NCBI GenBank assembly: GCA_035610365.1
Contig: CM069432.1
Coordinates: forward strand, 233,390,532-233,454,531
DNA: 64,000 bases
From: Aquatica leii
Lineage: Eukaryota; Arthropoda; Insecta; Coleoptera; Lampyridae
Direction of reading: 5' to 3'
Part shown: positions 11,573 to 23,059 of the stretch, piece after piece
How positions within the stretch are numbered: position 1 is the first letter of the stretch
Layout of the letters: each line of letters starts with the position of its first letter
Program-made: the position numbers and the translations under genes
Notes under the pieces: generated by a model
The model's database searches: none
The model's input: the letters and a program-made list of their open reading frames with translations, nothing else
Told to the model about the DNA's origin: nothing

Positions 11573-11779
11573 CTTGTATGGCTTATGGCTTGTACTTGTA
11601 GAATATAAAAATGAAGATAAATTTATGAAAATACTTTTTAAAATTGTTTTTTAATAGTGGATAATAATACTTAACTTAACCTGTATCTGTACTCACATAT
11701 GAACGTAATACAAATTTGAAGAGTTATTTTAATTTTGCACGATGGCGCCAAAAGTGCTAAACGCGGGCCTGACTTTTTT

Positions 11780-12830
11780 CGACGATATACGTATAACTAC
11801 ACTAACGAACAAATATTGATGATATCATGACTACATTAAACAAATGATGATTTCAATTTTTTTTCATTAACTCCTTTGTTTATGTGTGTTGTACTGGATT
11901 TTTAAATTAAGATACGAAACAATAAATTTGTAAAAAATAATGAATTTGTAACGTTACGCTTATTAGTTTTCACTATCGGACAGTTCAGCAAATCCTTTTT
12001 TAAAAGTTAGTTTTAAGTAAAAGTCAAATATTTTGTCAATTTTTTGTTCACAATGTTTTTTTGCTATTTTTTAATTTATTTTATTTTAAGAATATTTATG
12101 AAACGTGACTATTAATGTGTATTGAATTGATTTCAAAAGCACGTTGTTATAAAATTCCCATTAGCAACGGGAATTCATAATGTTGGGTTTTTACTATAAT
12201 ACATTTGTTTTTTAACTTTTACTACCCTTTTACGTGATCATTATAGTACATATAATATTATAGTTATTAAACCGTTACGCAAAAATTGATATAATGAAAT
12301 GTATAAATTGGTGCAAAACTTTCAATGTTTGCTAACAATTAATTTACATTTAGCAACAACTCTGATTATGAACTGATTAACAAATATATGTTCGAGTGTA
12401 AGTCCAATTTTAGTTAGAAAAACATTAAACGAGTGTGAAAGTTTGCTGCCTAGCTGATAGGGGAGGCTGCAATTCATATGAGATGGCAATGCACATTCTT
12501 TGCGAATTATACACTATACTTTTTCTACAACTATAGTTAATTATTAATCAAAGCCAAATAGAAATTAATTTTTTTACAAGCACAAATGACGTGAAAAATA
12601 AATAATAATAAGTTAGAAGTGTTATTAATAGGAGAAATATGTCTATGATGACATGATGCAGGTGATAGCATACTTGCAATATTTTTAAAAGTATTAGACT
12701 TGGCGCTCAACTGTGTAGATATACTCGTGTATATGCGTATCTTTTTAGTTCTGTAAAAATACACAATCTATGTCTGCGCTGTCGTTGTCCAGTTAACAAT
12801 AGCAAATTAAGAAGGGTGCTGAAGTTATAA
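11780..12830. other. AT-rich spacer, nothing recognised
   Basis: No coding frame, terminal repeat or tandem array that I can support lies between the two neighbouring elements. Confidence 0.45.
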
Positions 12831-12833
12831 TAA

Positions 12834-15207
12834 CACTGGTCTGCAAAAAAATATTTTTTATCAAGCCCTGACACTATTCCGGGTGATTCTTATGTAAAAT
12901 GACGTCCTGAATCCAAATATGTCTTCCGTTTTCTTCCATCACCCACCATTTGGGAGCCCCAAATCTCTAATTTTACCACTTTTCGATAAATTAATTATAA
13001 TTTATTTATCGAACGATAATAATAATTATAATAATTATTATAATAATAAATATATGGACATGAATTTAATTTAAATGAGAAAAAGAACTATTTTAGCTAT
13101 AAACAATAATAAATAAAAAGATATTTATCGTTACTTGGTGCTTGCTTTCTTTTTATACCCTAAGGTACAGCTCTCGCGTTTCAAAAACCAGCAGTACTCC
13201 GCCAATATGCTTGCATTCCAATTCCCTGAAAATCTCTTCTCCAGCTTAGCGATGTCTTGATTGAACCGTTCCCCGTGTTCATTCGAGACTACTCCTAAAT
13301 TTTCAGGGAAAAAGTCCAGATGCGAGTGAAGGAAGTGAACTTTAAGAGACATGTTACATCCTATGTCCTTGTACGCTAAAAGCAGTTCCTCGACGTGAGC
13401 GACATAATCTTCACTTTTGTGGTTACCCAGGAAGTTCTTACAAACGTTTTGAAATGCAAGCCAAGCTCGTTTTTTTTTCGATTTAGGTGTTCAATAAACA
13501 CCGAATCTTGGAAGAGTTGTCTAATCTGGGGACCAACAGAAACGCTTTCTTTGATTTTAGCTTCGCTAAGACGAGGAAATTTAGTTTTCAAAAATTGAAA
13601 TGCGCCATCTGTCTTGTCCACTGCTGCACAAACTGCTTGATCACTCCAAGTTTGATGTGTAAAGGTGGTAAGTAAATATTTTCATTCGGAACCAAAGCAT
13701 TGTGGGCGACATTTTTTTGACCACGAATAAGATTTTCTCGCAGAGGCCAGTCCCGTTCGATGTAATGTTTATCTCGGGCTCGGCTATTCCATTCACAAAG
13801 GAAGCAGCAATATGTTGTGAATCCTGATTGCAGGCCCGTGAGTAGACCAACAACTTTTAAGTCAGTGCAAAGTTTCCACTTATAATCATGATAACTAATT
13901 TTATCAAGGATTCTGAAGATGTTTTCGTACGTTTACTTCATATCAACAGAGTATTCAACTGGAACTCCTTTTCTAAGAGATTCCACTGTTGAAGTCGCGA
14001 TCCTACGAGCTGAGATTTAATCTTGGGTAACTGCAAATCCCTGACAAGATCATTTAATTCCGATTGAGTGAGGAGGTGAGGTTGCCGAGAAACTAAATCT
14101 GCGGAATACTCTTCATCATTATTGAACGTATTATTCGAAGCCCCAGGTTGTGGCTCAGAGTCTTTTAAATCAATTTCCAGCTCTAGAGTATAAGTGTTTG
14201 GGGGCTCTGGGATTGGCAAAGTATCGTTATGAGAAACAGGTCTTAGAGCTGACGGAATATTGGGATACTAAATTGTACGCTTACTTTTACTCGAAAACCC
14301 GACGGTGGAAGTCATACAAAAGTAACAATCTGTAAAATGACAGCGAGGTTCACGCCAAACCATGGGCACAGCAAATGGCATTGATTTACGGGTACCTTTG
14401 AGCCATTTGATCAAACTACTGTAACAAGTCGTACAGCAAACTGATGGAGCCCAAGTCTTATCCTGGTCGCCAACTTGACAATCAAAGTACAATTTATAAG
14501 GTGTTTTAACAAGCGGAGAAAGGGGTTCTCGTTGCGCTTTTAAAGTTAATTCCCCGCAGACATAGCAGAAGCTATCGAAATGATTTTTACACTTGCGTGG
14601 CATAATTAAACAGTAATTCAACGCCCGACATTAACCACAAATCACACTTAGTCACTTGAAAAAATTCGGAGTAAAACTAGTTTTACTGTTTTACACAAAT
14701 GAACAAAAATGAACACAAAATCCAGCACGTTTAAAACGTCGACAAGTTAACTCTGCAACAGCTATAGATGTACTGATCGAAACAGTTAAGCAAACAATGT
14801 AATATACTATAATGACAAGAGTAATGCAAGTTCAAGCCTGTCGAAAATTCCTGTTCAAACCTTCATGTGGTATTGAGATCGCCAGCGTCGTGCAGTGAAT
14901 CTTCCTAACTGTTTATTGATATTTTTTTACTGTTCTTATATATTTGTATTTTATTGTTGTTTCTATATACATTTTATAGCCAAACTTTTGCCATATACTT
15001 TGGTATAAATTTTATTAGCTGCATTGGGATGTTTAACGGCTATAAGTTAAAATTATAAAAAAAAATGCATAAAATAAAATAAAAATGGGGTCCCCCTAAA
15101 ATAGGTGGGTGATGGGTAAAAACTGAGCTCATTTTTGGATTCAGTAGGTCATTTTACATAAGAATCGTCAAGAATGGTATCAGGGCCGATTTTCATGCAG
15201 ACCAGTG
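12834..15207 (-). mobile_element. TIR element encoding a cysteine-rich protein of unknown function, TAA target duplication
   Basis: The ends are CACTGGTCTGCA at 12834 and its reverse complement at 15207. The inverted similarity runs on for about 125 bp on each side (matching words GATTCTTATGTAAAATGAC and CATCACCCACC). TAA stands on both outer flanks (12831-12833 and 15208-15210), compatible with a 3-bp target duplication. The single recognisable coding region is the minus-strand pseudogene at 13131-14603. CAC-starting termini and 3-bp duplications recall CMC/CACTA-type elements, but no CACTA transposase is visible. An AT microsatellite lies at about 12985-13050. Confidence 0.75.
13131..14603 (-). 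pseudogene. cysteine-rich invertebrate repeat family protein (function unknown)
   Basis: From the ATG at 14603 the protein reads MPRKCKNHFDSFCYVCGELT, with paired cysteines (FCYVCGE, CCTTCY, DCYFC) that suggest zinc binding. After a TAG at 14270-14268 the same frame continues to a stop at 13938. A second frame then gives WKLCTDLKVVGLLTGLQ, CCFLCEWNSRA and LPPLHIKLGVIKQFV, a third KAKIKESVSVGPQIRQLF, and a fourth CNMSLKVHFLHSHLDFFPEN and HGERFNQD, ending at 13131. The block order matches a large protein family I recognise from many invertebrate genomes, generally uncharacterised. A region usual before the CTDLK block appears deleted near 13960. With one nonsense change, about three frameshifts and a deletion it is dead. 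Conserved acidic blocks (D of CTDLK, E and D of HGERFNQD) could belong to an RNase H-like transposase core; that is my inference. Confidence 0.8.
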
Positions 15208-15419
15208 TAATGAAATAATTCATATAAAATTACGTTTTTAATTTGTTGAATGTAGTATTTAATTTTAATGCATGTAAACAGTAGATGCTGTGCATTTATT
15301 ATCATAGTTATTTTAATGTTATATTTACTACAGAGCATCCGCAGAAATATTTTAGAGACTTGGTGACGTTTTTATGATGCCATACGCACAGGCGTTTAGT
15401 AGAAATAACATCAGCCATT

Positions 15420-16250
15420 ACTTTAAGTTATTGCCTGTCAAAATGGAAGAATTTTTTTTTTCAGAAAATATATATATATGTAATGTTGATGTTAAAAAAA
15501 ACAAAAAATTTTTGATGCTAAAGGACAAAAACAAGTAGAGATACTTGTGCCAAACGTGGCCAACACTTGACAGCGGTGTTTCAAAAACGAGCTGATGGAT
15601 AATTCCAACAGGAAAACGGATGAATGTCAAACGATGTTTTTGTAAAATGGATTATGCATTTTGTACACTACACAAAAATAAAAGTATCAAAAGCTAATAA
15701 AGTGCTACATCTTTTAGATGGCCACAGTCATAAAGCTTTGGAAGTTTTAGAGTATACAAAATGGAATGGAATTGTGATATTTATACGATCGTCTTAAATG
15801 CTTTCGCCAAAACAGAAACCCATGCATGCATACATCTAAATCTTTTTGAAAATTGGATGTTTCCACCGTTTTTGACAATAGACAAAAATAAACACCAGCG
15901 AGAATTAGATAAACTTATAGTTTCAGTTGTGGAACTTCTTGGGTCAGAAACTTTGACTTCTGCTCTAGTAGAAAAACTTAAATATAACATACAAGATTTG
16001 TTTTTTGTACTTTTTCTTAAAACTCAATCAAAAAAAGCACAAAAATTTGGTACAATTAGAATGCTGAATAACACTTCTAAGATCCAAGAATTAAAAAATA
16101 AAATGGACGAAAAAGCTTTGAAAGAGAGGAAAAAATTAACAAGTAAAGTAAAAAGGAAGATTTTCATTGAAGAAGAAAGAGAAAGCAACGCGAATGATCC
16201 TTGAAATGACCAAGATGCTGATGACTCTGAAACATGTTAATATTGCAATC
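15420..16250 (+). pseudogene. pogo/Tigger-type DDE transposase relic
   Basis: Plus-strand pieces show FDAKGQKQVEILVPNVAN-like sequence at about 15505-15570, then in a second frame KVLHLLDGHSHKALEVLEY with KWNGIVIF (15690-15775). LLDGH-SH marks the second catalytic aspartate of DDE_1 transposases of the pogo/Tigger/jerky group. The following QPLD block is lost to frameshift and decay. A 147-residue frame from 15761 to 16204 carries a lysine-rich tail (KLTSKVKRKIFIEEERES) but is out of frame with the DDE part at its start. Terminal repeats were not found. Confidence 0.65.
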
Positions 16251-17210
16251 TCGGTCTAAAGAATCGTAGATTTGCTGTCAAAAATACCGATGCTACTGTG
16301 AATGTCAAATGTAGATATTAGAAAAATGCCAATGATGGCATACTTGTATTTGAAAAAAAATAAGAATAACTTAATAAAAGGTATATACCAACATAGGCGC
16401 ATTTTTTCTATTTAATTCTTAAGTTTTAGATATTCATCTCCATTTATAAAAGTAGTGAGTATAATTTAGGTGCTTTAAACACATGCAACTTTAGTTAATA
16501 ATTTAATAATTTAACTGGTTGAATACAAAAGAACTTAATATGAATAAACTGCATTAGTTTAAAAAATATTAATTTACCGAATCTTCGTCATTTTACTTAA
16601 TAAATGATTATTTTCCACAAACCATAAGAACTTTGGAACTCTATATTTTATTTTTGGAGCCTGAGCAGGAATATTAGAAACATAACTTAGTTTACTAATC
16701 TGTGCAGAATTAAGCAATCCAGAATTGGAAATGATCAAATTTATAATGTCATTTTAAACATGTAAAGATTTTGTTTTTGCAATCAGTAATTAAAAAAAAT
16801 CTGTTCACACCGAAACCTGAATCGTTAACAATGTCGTCAAGTTCTTCCAACAAATACGATGTTGGTAAGTAAACGTTTTCTTTTAGAAAGTGAAATAGAA
16901 TAACATGTAGATGTGATTTACAAAGCAAATAAGGTAAATTTATAAATGTTTGTAATTAATACGTGTTATTCTTAGGAATGCAGCTTTATAATCTAAAAAA
17001 GTAATATGAAATATGCAATTCAAGAATTAGTGTTTTCACTGCCATTGTTTTGGACTAAAAACTGTTTTAATCTTTTTATAATAAACATTTACATTTAAAA
17101 AATGCAAGATAAATGACTGATCGATGTTAACAAATACTGACTTATTAAATTTGCACATATTGTTATTGCTAATTGAGTAATTTCGTTATTTGTTTGATTC
17201 CAATAATTGA
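16251..17210. other. AT-rich spacer, nothing recognised
   Basis: No supported coding sequence or repeat. Confidence 0.45.
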
Positions 17211-17214
17211 GCCA

Positions 17215-17407
17215 CATTTACATTGATCCAGTAGCCGGATCCAGCGTCACTGGATTTCAGCACTGGATTAATGTAAACAAGTTTTAATCCAGTACAGCGT
17301 CCAGTATCCAGTGCTGGATCGGAATCGAGCCCGTGCCTATTTTTAATCCAGTGTTTGCCCTTCGCACGCCGTGCACCCTGTGACATAGGCACTGGGTTCA
17401 TGTAAAC
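17215..17407. repeat. short inverted-repeat element (MITE-like)
   Basis: A GC-richer island in AT-rich DNA. CATTTACATTGATCCAGTAG at 17215 pairs with GCACTGGGTTCATGTAAAC ending at 17407. A third, internal copy GCACTGGATTAATGTAAAC lies near 17260-17279. The words TCCAGT/ACTGGA recur throughout in both orientations, so the unit can fold. It has no coding capacity. The class is unknown. Confidence 0.55.
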
Positions 17408-18005
17408 GCGGTGCGCCAGTCGCTGCCCCGTAATCGTAAAGTGACTACGCGTGTTTGTCTGGTGTACCGCTTCATAAAAAACGTCGACTAGAAACTGGCA
17501 TAATGATTAAAAGTTAGTACAATTATACAGACAAGAAGAATGTCTATGGAACCTATAATCTCAAGTTTACCGCAACACGGATTTAAATCTGGCTTTAACC
17601 TGTCGAACATGTAAATTTCAGTAAAGTTCTAAACATCTTATTAAAAATCCTTATAATCATAACTTCTTTATACACTTTATAACACTGCAAAAGAAAATCC
17701 CATAAATTACTGTTGACGTTTTATTCCGGTCAAAAGAAAGAAAACTATTAGTGAGGTTGCCAATTCGGTGATTTCATTTATTTTAATTATCTTTTCCTAA
17801 ACTATATTAACAGTTAAGTACAAGAAAGTTACCATTAAGTAACAACGTTTGCGAGCAACTTCAAATATCAAAATTAGTTAAACGAAATGCACAGCGTTAC
17901 TTAATCGCTATGAGTTGTATTATTTGTTAGTTGTATAAATTATTTTAATAAATCTTAATCCTTAATAGTATACCCGTAAATATTTTTGCTGTTGCCAACA
18001 TCGCA
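17408..18005. other. AT-rich spacer, nothing recognised
   Basis: No supported coding sequence or repeat. Confidence 0.4.
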
Positions 18006-18009
18006 AACG

Positions 18010-18140
18010 CCAATATTCATTCATTAGTGTAGTTACGTAATGGCCAAAAAAAGCTCTAGTGTGGCAAAATAAAAACTAGAAATCCACATAAAATTAAGTG
18101 TTTAAAGTCAATTATTATATTAGAGCGAGTATGCGACAAG
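18010..18140 (+). repeat. dispersed repeat, copy 1 of 2
   Basis: It contains TTAGTGTAGTTACGTAATG, a ctctag word and AAAGTCAATTATTAT in the same order and spacing as 35865-35965. The copies are in direct orientation about 17.9 kb apart. Non-coding, class unknown. Confidence 0.5.
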
Positions 18141-18202
18141 TGGAAAAGTAATTTAAAAACTCTCGAAATTCAATTAGAATTGAAAAAAACAATATTAAAT
18201 TT

Positions 18203-18850
18203 ATGGACAAAAACAAAAAAAACTGATGTCACCATACGACTTTCCTATAAGGAATGATGAAGGAATATCTACATATTTTTTTAAGGTTATGTTGTCATAA
18301 AACCATTTTGAAGTGATATGTAAACGTTTGTATTAATTTCCTAGCATATTTACGCGCCTTGATATTACTTACCCCTTTAGTAAATCATTTAAAAAAATCG
18401 TCGCAGGTAGGATTCGAAACTATATTATATTTGTGAATGTATTTTAAATTACAAACTAAATATCTGATACACTGTTTTTATATGAATAAATTATTAGAAA
18501 GAATTATCTCTATAAGAAACTGTAAAAATAGTTTGAATAATTTACATACGTACAAAATTTTATTAAAAAAACTGTTAAAAATAGCGGATACACCCATTTC
18601 CGGTTTTTTTTATTAGACCCATAGAACCGCAAGAATATGAAAAGCCAGCTCCATACCAAATTTTAAGTTACTAGGACTTTTGGTTCGAGAGTTATCGTGG
18701 GTACATCGTTACACACACACGCAGACACCCAAACTTTTTTTGTCAAAAGTACATTTTTTCTGATTCAGGAGACCTTGAAATGTAAAATTACCCAATAAAA
18801 ATTTTTTGAAAAAAAATTGCGAACGCTATACTTATCTTATAATAATAATG
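18203..18850 (+). repeat. dispersed repeat family A, longest continuous copy
   Basis: It begins near aaaactgatgtcaccatacg, goes through actttcctataaggaatgat, AAGGTTATGTTGTCATAAAA, TACTAGGACTTTTGGTTCGA and ATCGTGGGTACATCGTTACA, then GATTCAGGAGACCTTGAAA, and ends near cgctatacttatcttataat. The same blocks recur at 54401-54860 (same strand) and 55638-56825 (opposite strand). No protein is encoded. It is probably a short interspersed or TIR-type element; I do not recognise the family. Confidence 0.75.
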
Positions 18851-21430
18851 TACGTTACTTTCGGTCGAAAATTTCATAGCATAACTCACTTACATGCAAT
18901 TAGCGTTCGTTATGCTATGATGTACTTTTCGACGCTTGTTACGTAAATTACTATAGACGTTTTTAATAACGCCACTTGCAATTCCATTGGTTTATGCAGT
19001 TATAGAAAACATACTTCATATTTTATTAGTTTTAACAAAATCAAATTTTACTACATCAAAAGTCACGGAAAATACATGAAAGTATCAAAATACCCAGTTT
19101 GTCTTACGTAAGTAAGGATTATTTGCGTAGTAAAAACATAGAAACGCTATAGCAGATATAGCTTTTGAAAGTCGTTATACGGTGTACCATCAAATATTCT
19201 TAATACAGAGCACGCCGCTTATTGGAATCACGGATATAGTTGTCAGTCGGGTACTGTTATCACTTTATTAAAGAACGCACTGGACGTATTTTACTACATA
19301 GAAACAAAAACCTTAATAGTAATCTTAATTTTGAGTTATTTTATCATTTTTCTTTTCCGCTTTGTTTCTATACATTTATTTTGCATAAATTCAATTAAAA
19401 AGAAATTTTTTTATTTATTTGCAAACTAATTATTTTTCTTTCTAAATTAATATATAGTATGAAATCTTATTATCAGTTATCGTTGGTGTGCGACTTTGTG
19501 ACGTCTACAATTAGCATGCCCCGACCGTTAATAAATTCACTGACTTATCTTAATTGATTACATCGGTTTTGTTTTAACACTTTGCAATTGCTGACAAAAA
19601 AGAATAAAAAAACTAAAAAAAAATATATTACAACAATATGAGAAGTTGCCAAAAATGTCAGCTGCAAACGAACGCTACTGTGTACCAATAATTAGAATAA
19701 TTAATTAAAAATAGTTTTGCATATTTAGCTTTATTTTTGCTTTGTATTTATTTATTCAAGCACGTATTTTGACTGACCTAAACAGCTACATAATCTTATT
19801 TAAACATTGAATTCACATCAAATTACTGTTCTTAGAACATAATTAAACATCATAACATTATTTTTAATTCTTTTTTATTCACGACGTCAGAAAACTTATT
19901 ATTCTTATCGAAAACCCCAAGTACCAATTTGATTCATTAATGCCGCATGCACTGTACAAAAGGTATTAGACTAAATAGTTGTGATACTTACAATTTGAAT
20001 TGATTCCAACGTGAACATTGCAAATAAATGTAAAAAAAGTTTCATCAAACCATTTTTTTTCATATAAGCTTAATTTTGCTTGTAATTACAAAACAATTAT
20101 TATTCACCAAAAAACTATTCACTGATTTGTGAAAAAGAACTCTTATTGAATTTATTTTAACTAGAGTAACTAAATAAGTATTTTAGTTTAAATTAAATTA
20201 TTTTATAAAAAATTGAAACAACGCACTATAATAATTAAAACAAGTGATAAAACCATATGTTGTTTATATATTATTTTATTTGACTTTTTGCGGTTAGTTT
20301 TAGTAAGTTGATATCGGTTTTTTGTTGCAAGTTTTATGGTTGTATTATTTGTAACGTCATACTATTATAACTGTGGTTAGAAGTATACATATTTATTTTT
20401 TACAAATAGATATTGTCTAATATGTAAGCATGTGTTCAGTAGTTCAACATAAACAATGTAACATGTATTACAATTTTGTAACAATTATTTGTTATTTATT
20501 AGGTACCTAGCAAAATATCTATTTATATTTACATTTTTAATACTTTTTTAATAAATTATACTATAGTATATTTTCTGCATTTTTTATTTTTAATTTTGCC
20601 TAATCAACTTAAAAAAACATTTTTCTGCTACAAAAAAATTTTTTTTTTAAATTTTAATAATATAGTTTATATTATGGACGTTAAACGCTAACGTATGTTG
20701 ACGTTAATTTCTAACCATTTTTGCAAATGTATAAATAACTTTACAATTGCAACAAAGAATTTGTATTGTAGTTTATTTGTCTCGATTGTTAATGCAACTA
20801 TTTTAAACATGTTTGTAGCTAAAATAATTGATCAAACGTACTGAATAAATGAGCTAATCATCTAACGCCTGTGCTACGCTTTAGTTCAGATCTACAGAAG
20901 GAATGCTCGTTTATTAAAACTTCGTAAATAATATGATGCTGCAAACACTGCCATGAAACACTATTTAGTACTATGTAAACGAAATTTATGAAACTTGCAT
21001 TGATTTCTATGGCATTACATTAACATTGGGATATTAAAAAAAATTGTCTCTACAAAAATTGGTAACAAAATCATTAAAATGAACATGTTAAGAAATTGTA
21101 TATTGTATAATGGTAGTCGTTGCAAAGAACATAAAAGTTTGCAGCCGAGTCGAAAGCGAGTTATAAGTGTTACTACTATTCAATTCAATTTAATTTTTAG
21201 CTATTAATTAAAAAAAATCGTGAGTATAACTTATGTGTTTTAAATACATGCAATATAAGTTATTCTCAAATCATTTATTACTTTAATTTTTTTACATTTA
21301 TTTTAAGTAAAAATATAGAAATAAGATTGGTCCTGAAAATGCACAACTATTAAACATACAATGCGTCGTATTACTTAATAGTCAAAAAAAAAAAATAAAG
21401 ATACTTCCAAAGACTGTTCAGCCGTGTGGA
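18851..21430. other. AT-rich intergenic stretch with one isolated transposon end
   Basis: Apart from the CACGCCGCTTATTGGAATCAC word at about 19209-19229 (also near 63567), I see no gene, tandem repeat or transposase domain here. Confidence 0.4.
19204..19235. repeat. isolated pogo-like terminal repeat
   Basis: CACGCCGCTTATTGGAATCACG here and CACGCCGCTTAATAGAATCACG near 63567 are nearly the same word. Ends of this style are typical of Tigger/pogo relatives. No partner in opposite orientation was found nearby, so this is a solo or truncated end. Confidence 0.4.
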
Positions 21431-21439
21431 ATCTAGGGA

Positions 21440-21670
21440 GAGGCAAAAATTTATTATACACTGTGTCTAATTAAGTCGGAACCATATGGGAAACTTTTTT
21501 ATTCTTAGTTTTATGAAACAAAGTCACTCGTTCTAAAAAACTCTGCATGATCTAAAATTTGAAATATAACCATCAGATATAAAGCTTTTGGAGCCGTATA
21601 CAAGGTTTGTCAAAAAATATGAATTTTACTCAAGTGTCAAATACCTTTATTTTTGAGAATATTGACAATT
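21440..21670. repeat. remnant with mariner-style end sequence
   Basis: TGTGTCTAATTAAGTCGGAA at about 21461 resembles an end of a Tc1/mariner-type repeat. No transposase belongs to it. It abuts the mariner element on the right. Confidence 0.3.
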
Positions 21671-21671
21671 G

Positions 21672-23040
21672 TTATTCAAAAAAAGTTGATCATAATAGAA
21701 AACTATTGTCAGATATCCAATATTATCCATATGTCATAAAAAAGTAATTTTTGGTATAAATAAAACCTTTCGGTTCCTTATTAAGTTATGTAACAATGTA
21801 CATTGCAATTGAATAGTTAATGCATACATAGCATAATATTTTATTTTCCAAATAAAAAGATAAAGAAGTTCACCAATACGTAATAAGTAACATTCATAAC
21901 AATATGTTGAAAATAAAATAATTTGTTTTTTGTTTGAATTAGCTAAAGCCTCAATATATCCACCATCTTCTTTTAAACATTTAAAGGTTTGTCTATCAAA
22001 TTTCTTTAATACATTTTTTATCATATCTGCAGTAATTTCCTGACATGCTTCTGTAATTGTCGTTTCCAGATGATCAGTATTTTGAAAAAGCTTTTGCTGG
22101 TAAACCCTATATTTTAAGTAGCCACATAAGAAATAATCGAGAGGTGTTAAGTCTGGAGATCTAGCTGGCGAAAAAATGTACGAATATCTTATTTACTTTG
22201 TCATTGAAAATAGTTTTCAGGTATTTACTTACAGCTACTATGGTATGGCATGTAGCACCGTCTTGTTGAAACCATATACGTTGACGGTCTATTAAGGATA
22301 ATTTGCTGTTGTATAATTCACTTTGTAAAAAAATTAGATAAACTTGAGCATTCATGGAATGTCAATACCACATCATATGTTGGTCTTGAATAAACATTGG
22401 TCGCAAGTTTTAATTGTAAAAGAAGGATTACTGTCGCACCTCCAGCGACAATTTCGTGAAGTGATAATTTGATGTAAATGTTGCCTCGTCGGAAAAAATT
22501 AAATTTCTTAATAAAAAGGGATACTCTTTTACTTCTCCTTGTATTAGCGAGCAAAATTCGAACCGTCTGTCATTACCTCTTTCTTTCAATGTATGAACCA
22601 ACTGGGGTTTACATGAATGATATTTTTTAAAATATTTGCCATTGCACCTCTACTTACTTCATTTCAGATCAAAAACATTGTGTCGAATGCTGAGTATTTT
22701 TATTCGAATGTCTGTTGTTATAAATAGCTGATGCTTCTCGATGAGTCTTATAATTATCTCTCAATATCAAAAGTATTTTAATTTTCTCTTCACAACTTAA
22801 CAGAGCCCCAATGTGTCCTATTTTATAAAATCTAACTAGCGATTTGACGTTTGCATTCTATACGTAAATTGCTAATATACAGAATTTTTCATGGCATCCT
22901 AGGTTAAATGTTTATCGGTAAATTACCAATGCTAATACAGAGAAGTTAATAAAAATAACAAAAAAACACTTTTTTATAGCAGATGGATAATATTAGAAAT
23001 CTGACAATAGTTTTCTATTATAATCAACTTTTTTAATAAC
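21672..23040 (-). mobile_element. mariner-like element with decayed transposase
   Basis: Inverted ends: AAAAAAGTTGATCATAATAG at about 21679 against the reverse complement of ctattataatcaactttttt ending near 23033, with about 65 bp of good match and a length of 1.37 kb, usual for mariners. On the minus strand, FSDEATF (about 22490) carries the first catalytic aspartate, WFQQDGATCHT (about 22270) the second, and SPDLTPLDYFLCGYLKYRVY (about 22150) the third. A C-terminal piece ends at 21734 (QTFKCLKEDGGYIEAL). The frames are broken between these blocks by stops and shifts, so it is inactive. The IS630/Tc1/mariner transposase cuts at TA. The DDxD spacing was not counted across the breaks. Confidence 0.82.
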
Positions 23041-23059
23041 GTAAAATGGCACATAATAA

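Larger units (their letters stand above)
10035..11771. mobile_element. hAT-like non-autonomous element with 8-bp target duplications
   Basis: The left end reads CAGGCCCGCG at 10035 and the right end CGCGGGCCTG at 11771, a perfect 10-bp terminal inverted repeat. The flanks are gctttttt (10027-10034) and actttttt (11772-11779), an 8-bp duplication with one mismatch, the size made by hAT transposases. A GC-rich word containing GGCGCC lies just inside each end. No transposase is visible in the 1.74 kb, so it is non-autonomous or has had its interior replaced. It carries a promoter-like site, a tandem repeat and a hammerhead-like repeat, described separately. Confidence 0.65.

Noticed and set aside
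12985-13050. AT-rich palindromic tract as a replication origin or attachment site
   Set aside because: Plain AAT/ATT microsatellite in AT-rich DNA with no associated genes.
13395-13675. Two plus-strand frames of 60-70 residues
   Set aside because: Antisense shadows of the cysteine-rich family pseudogene.
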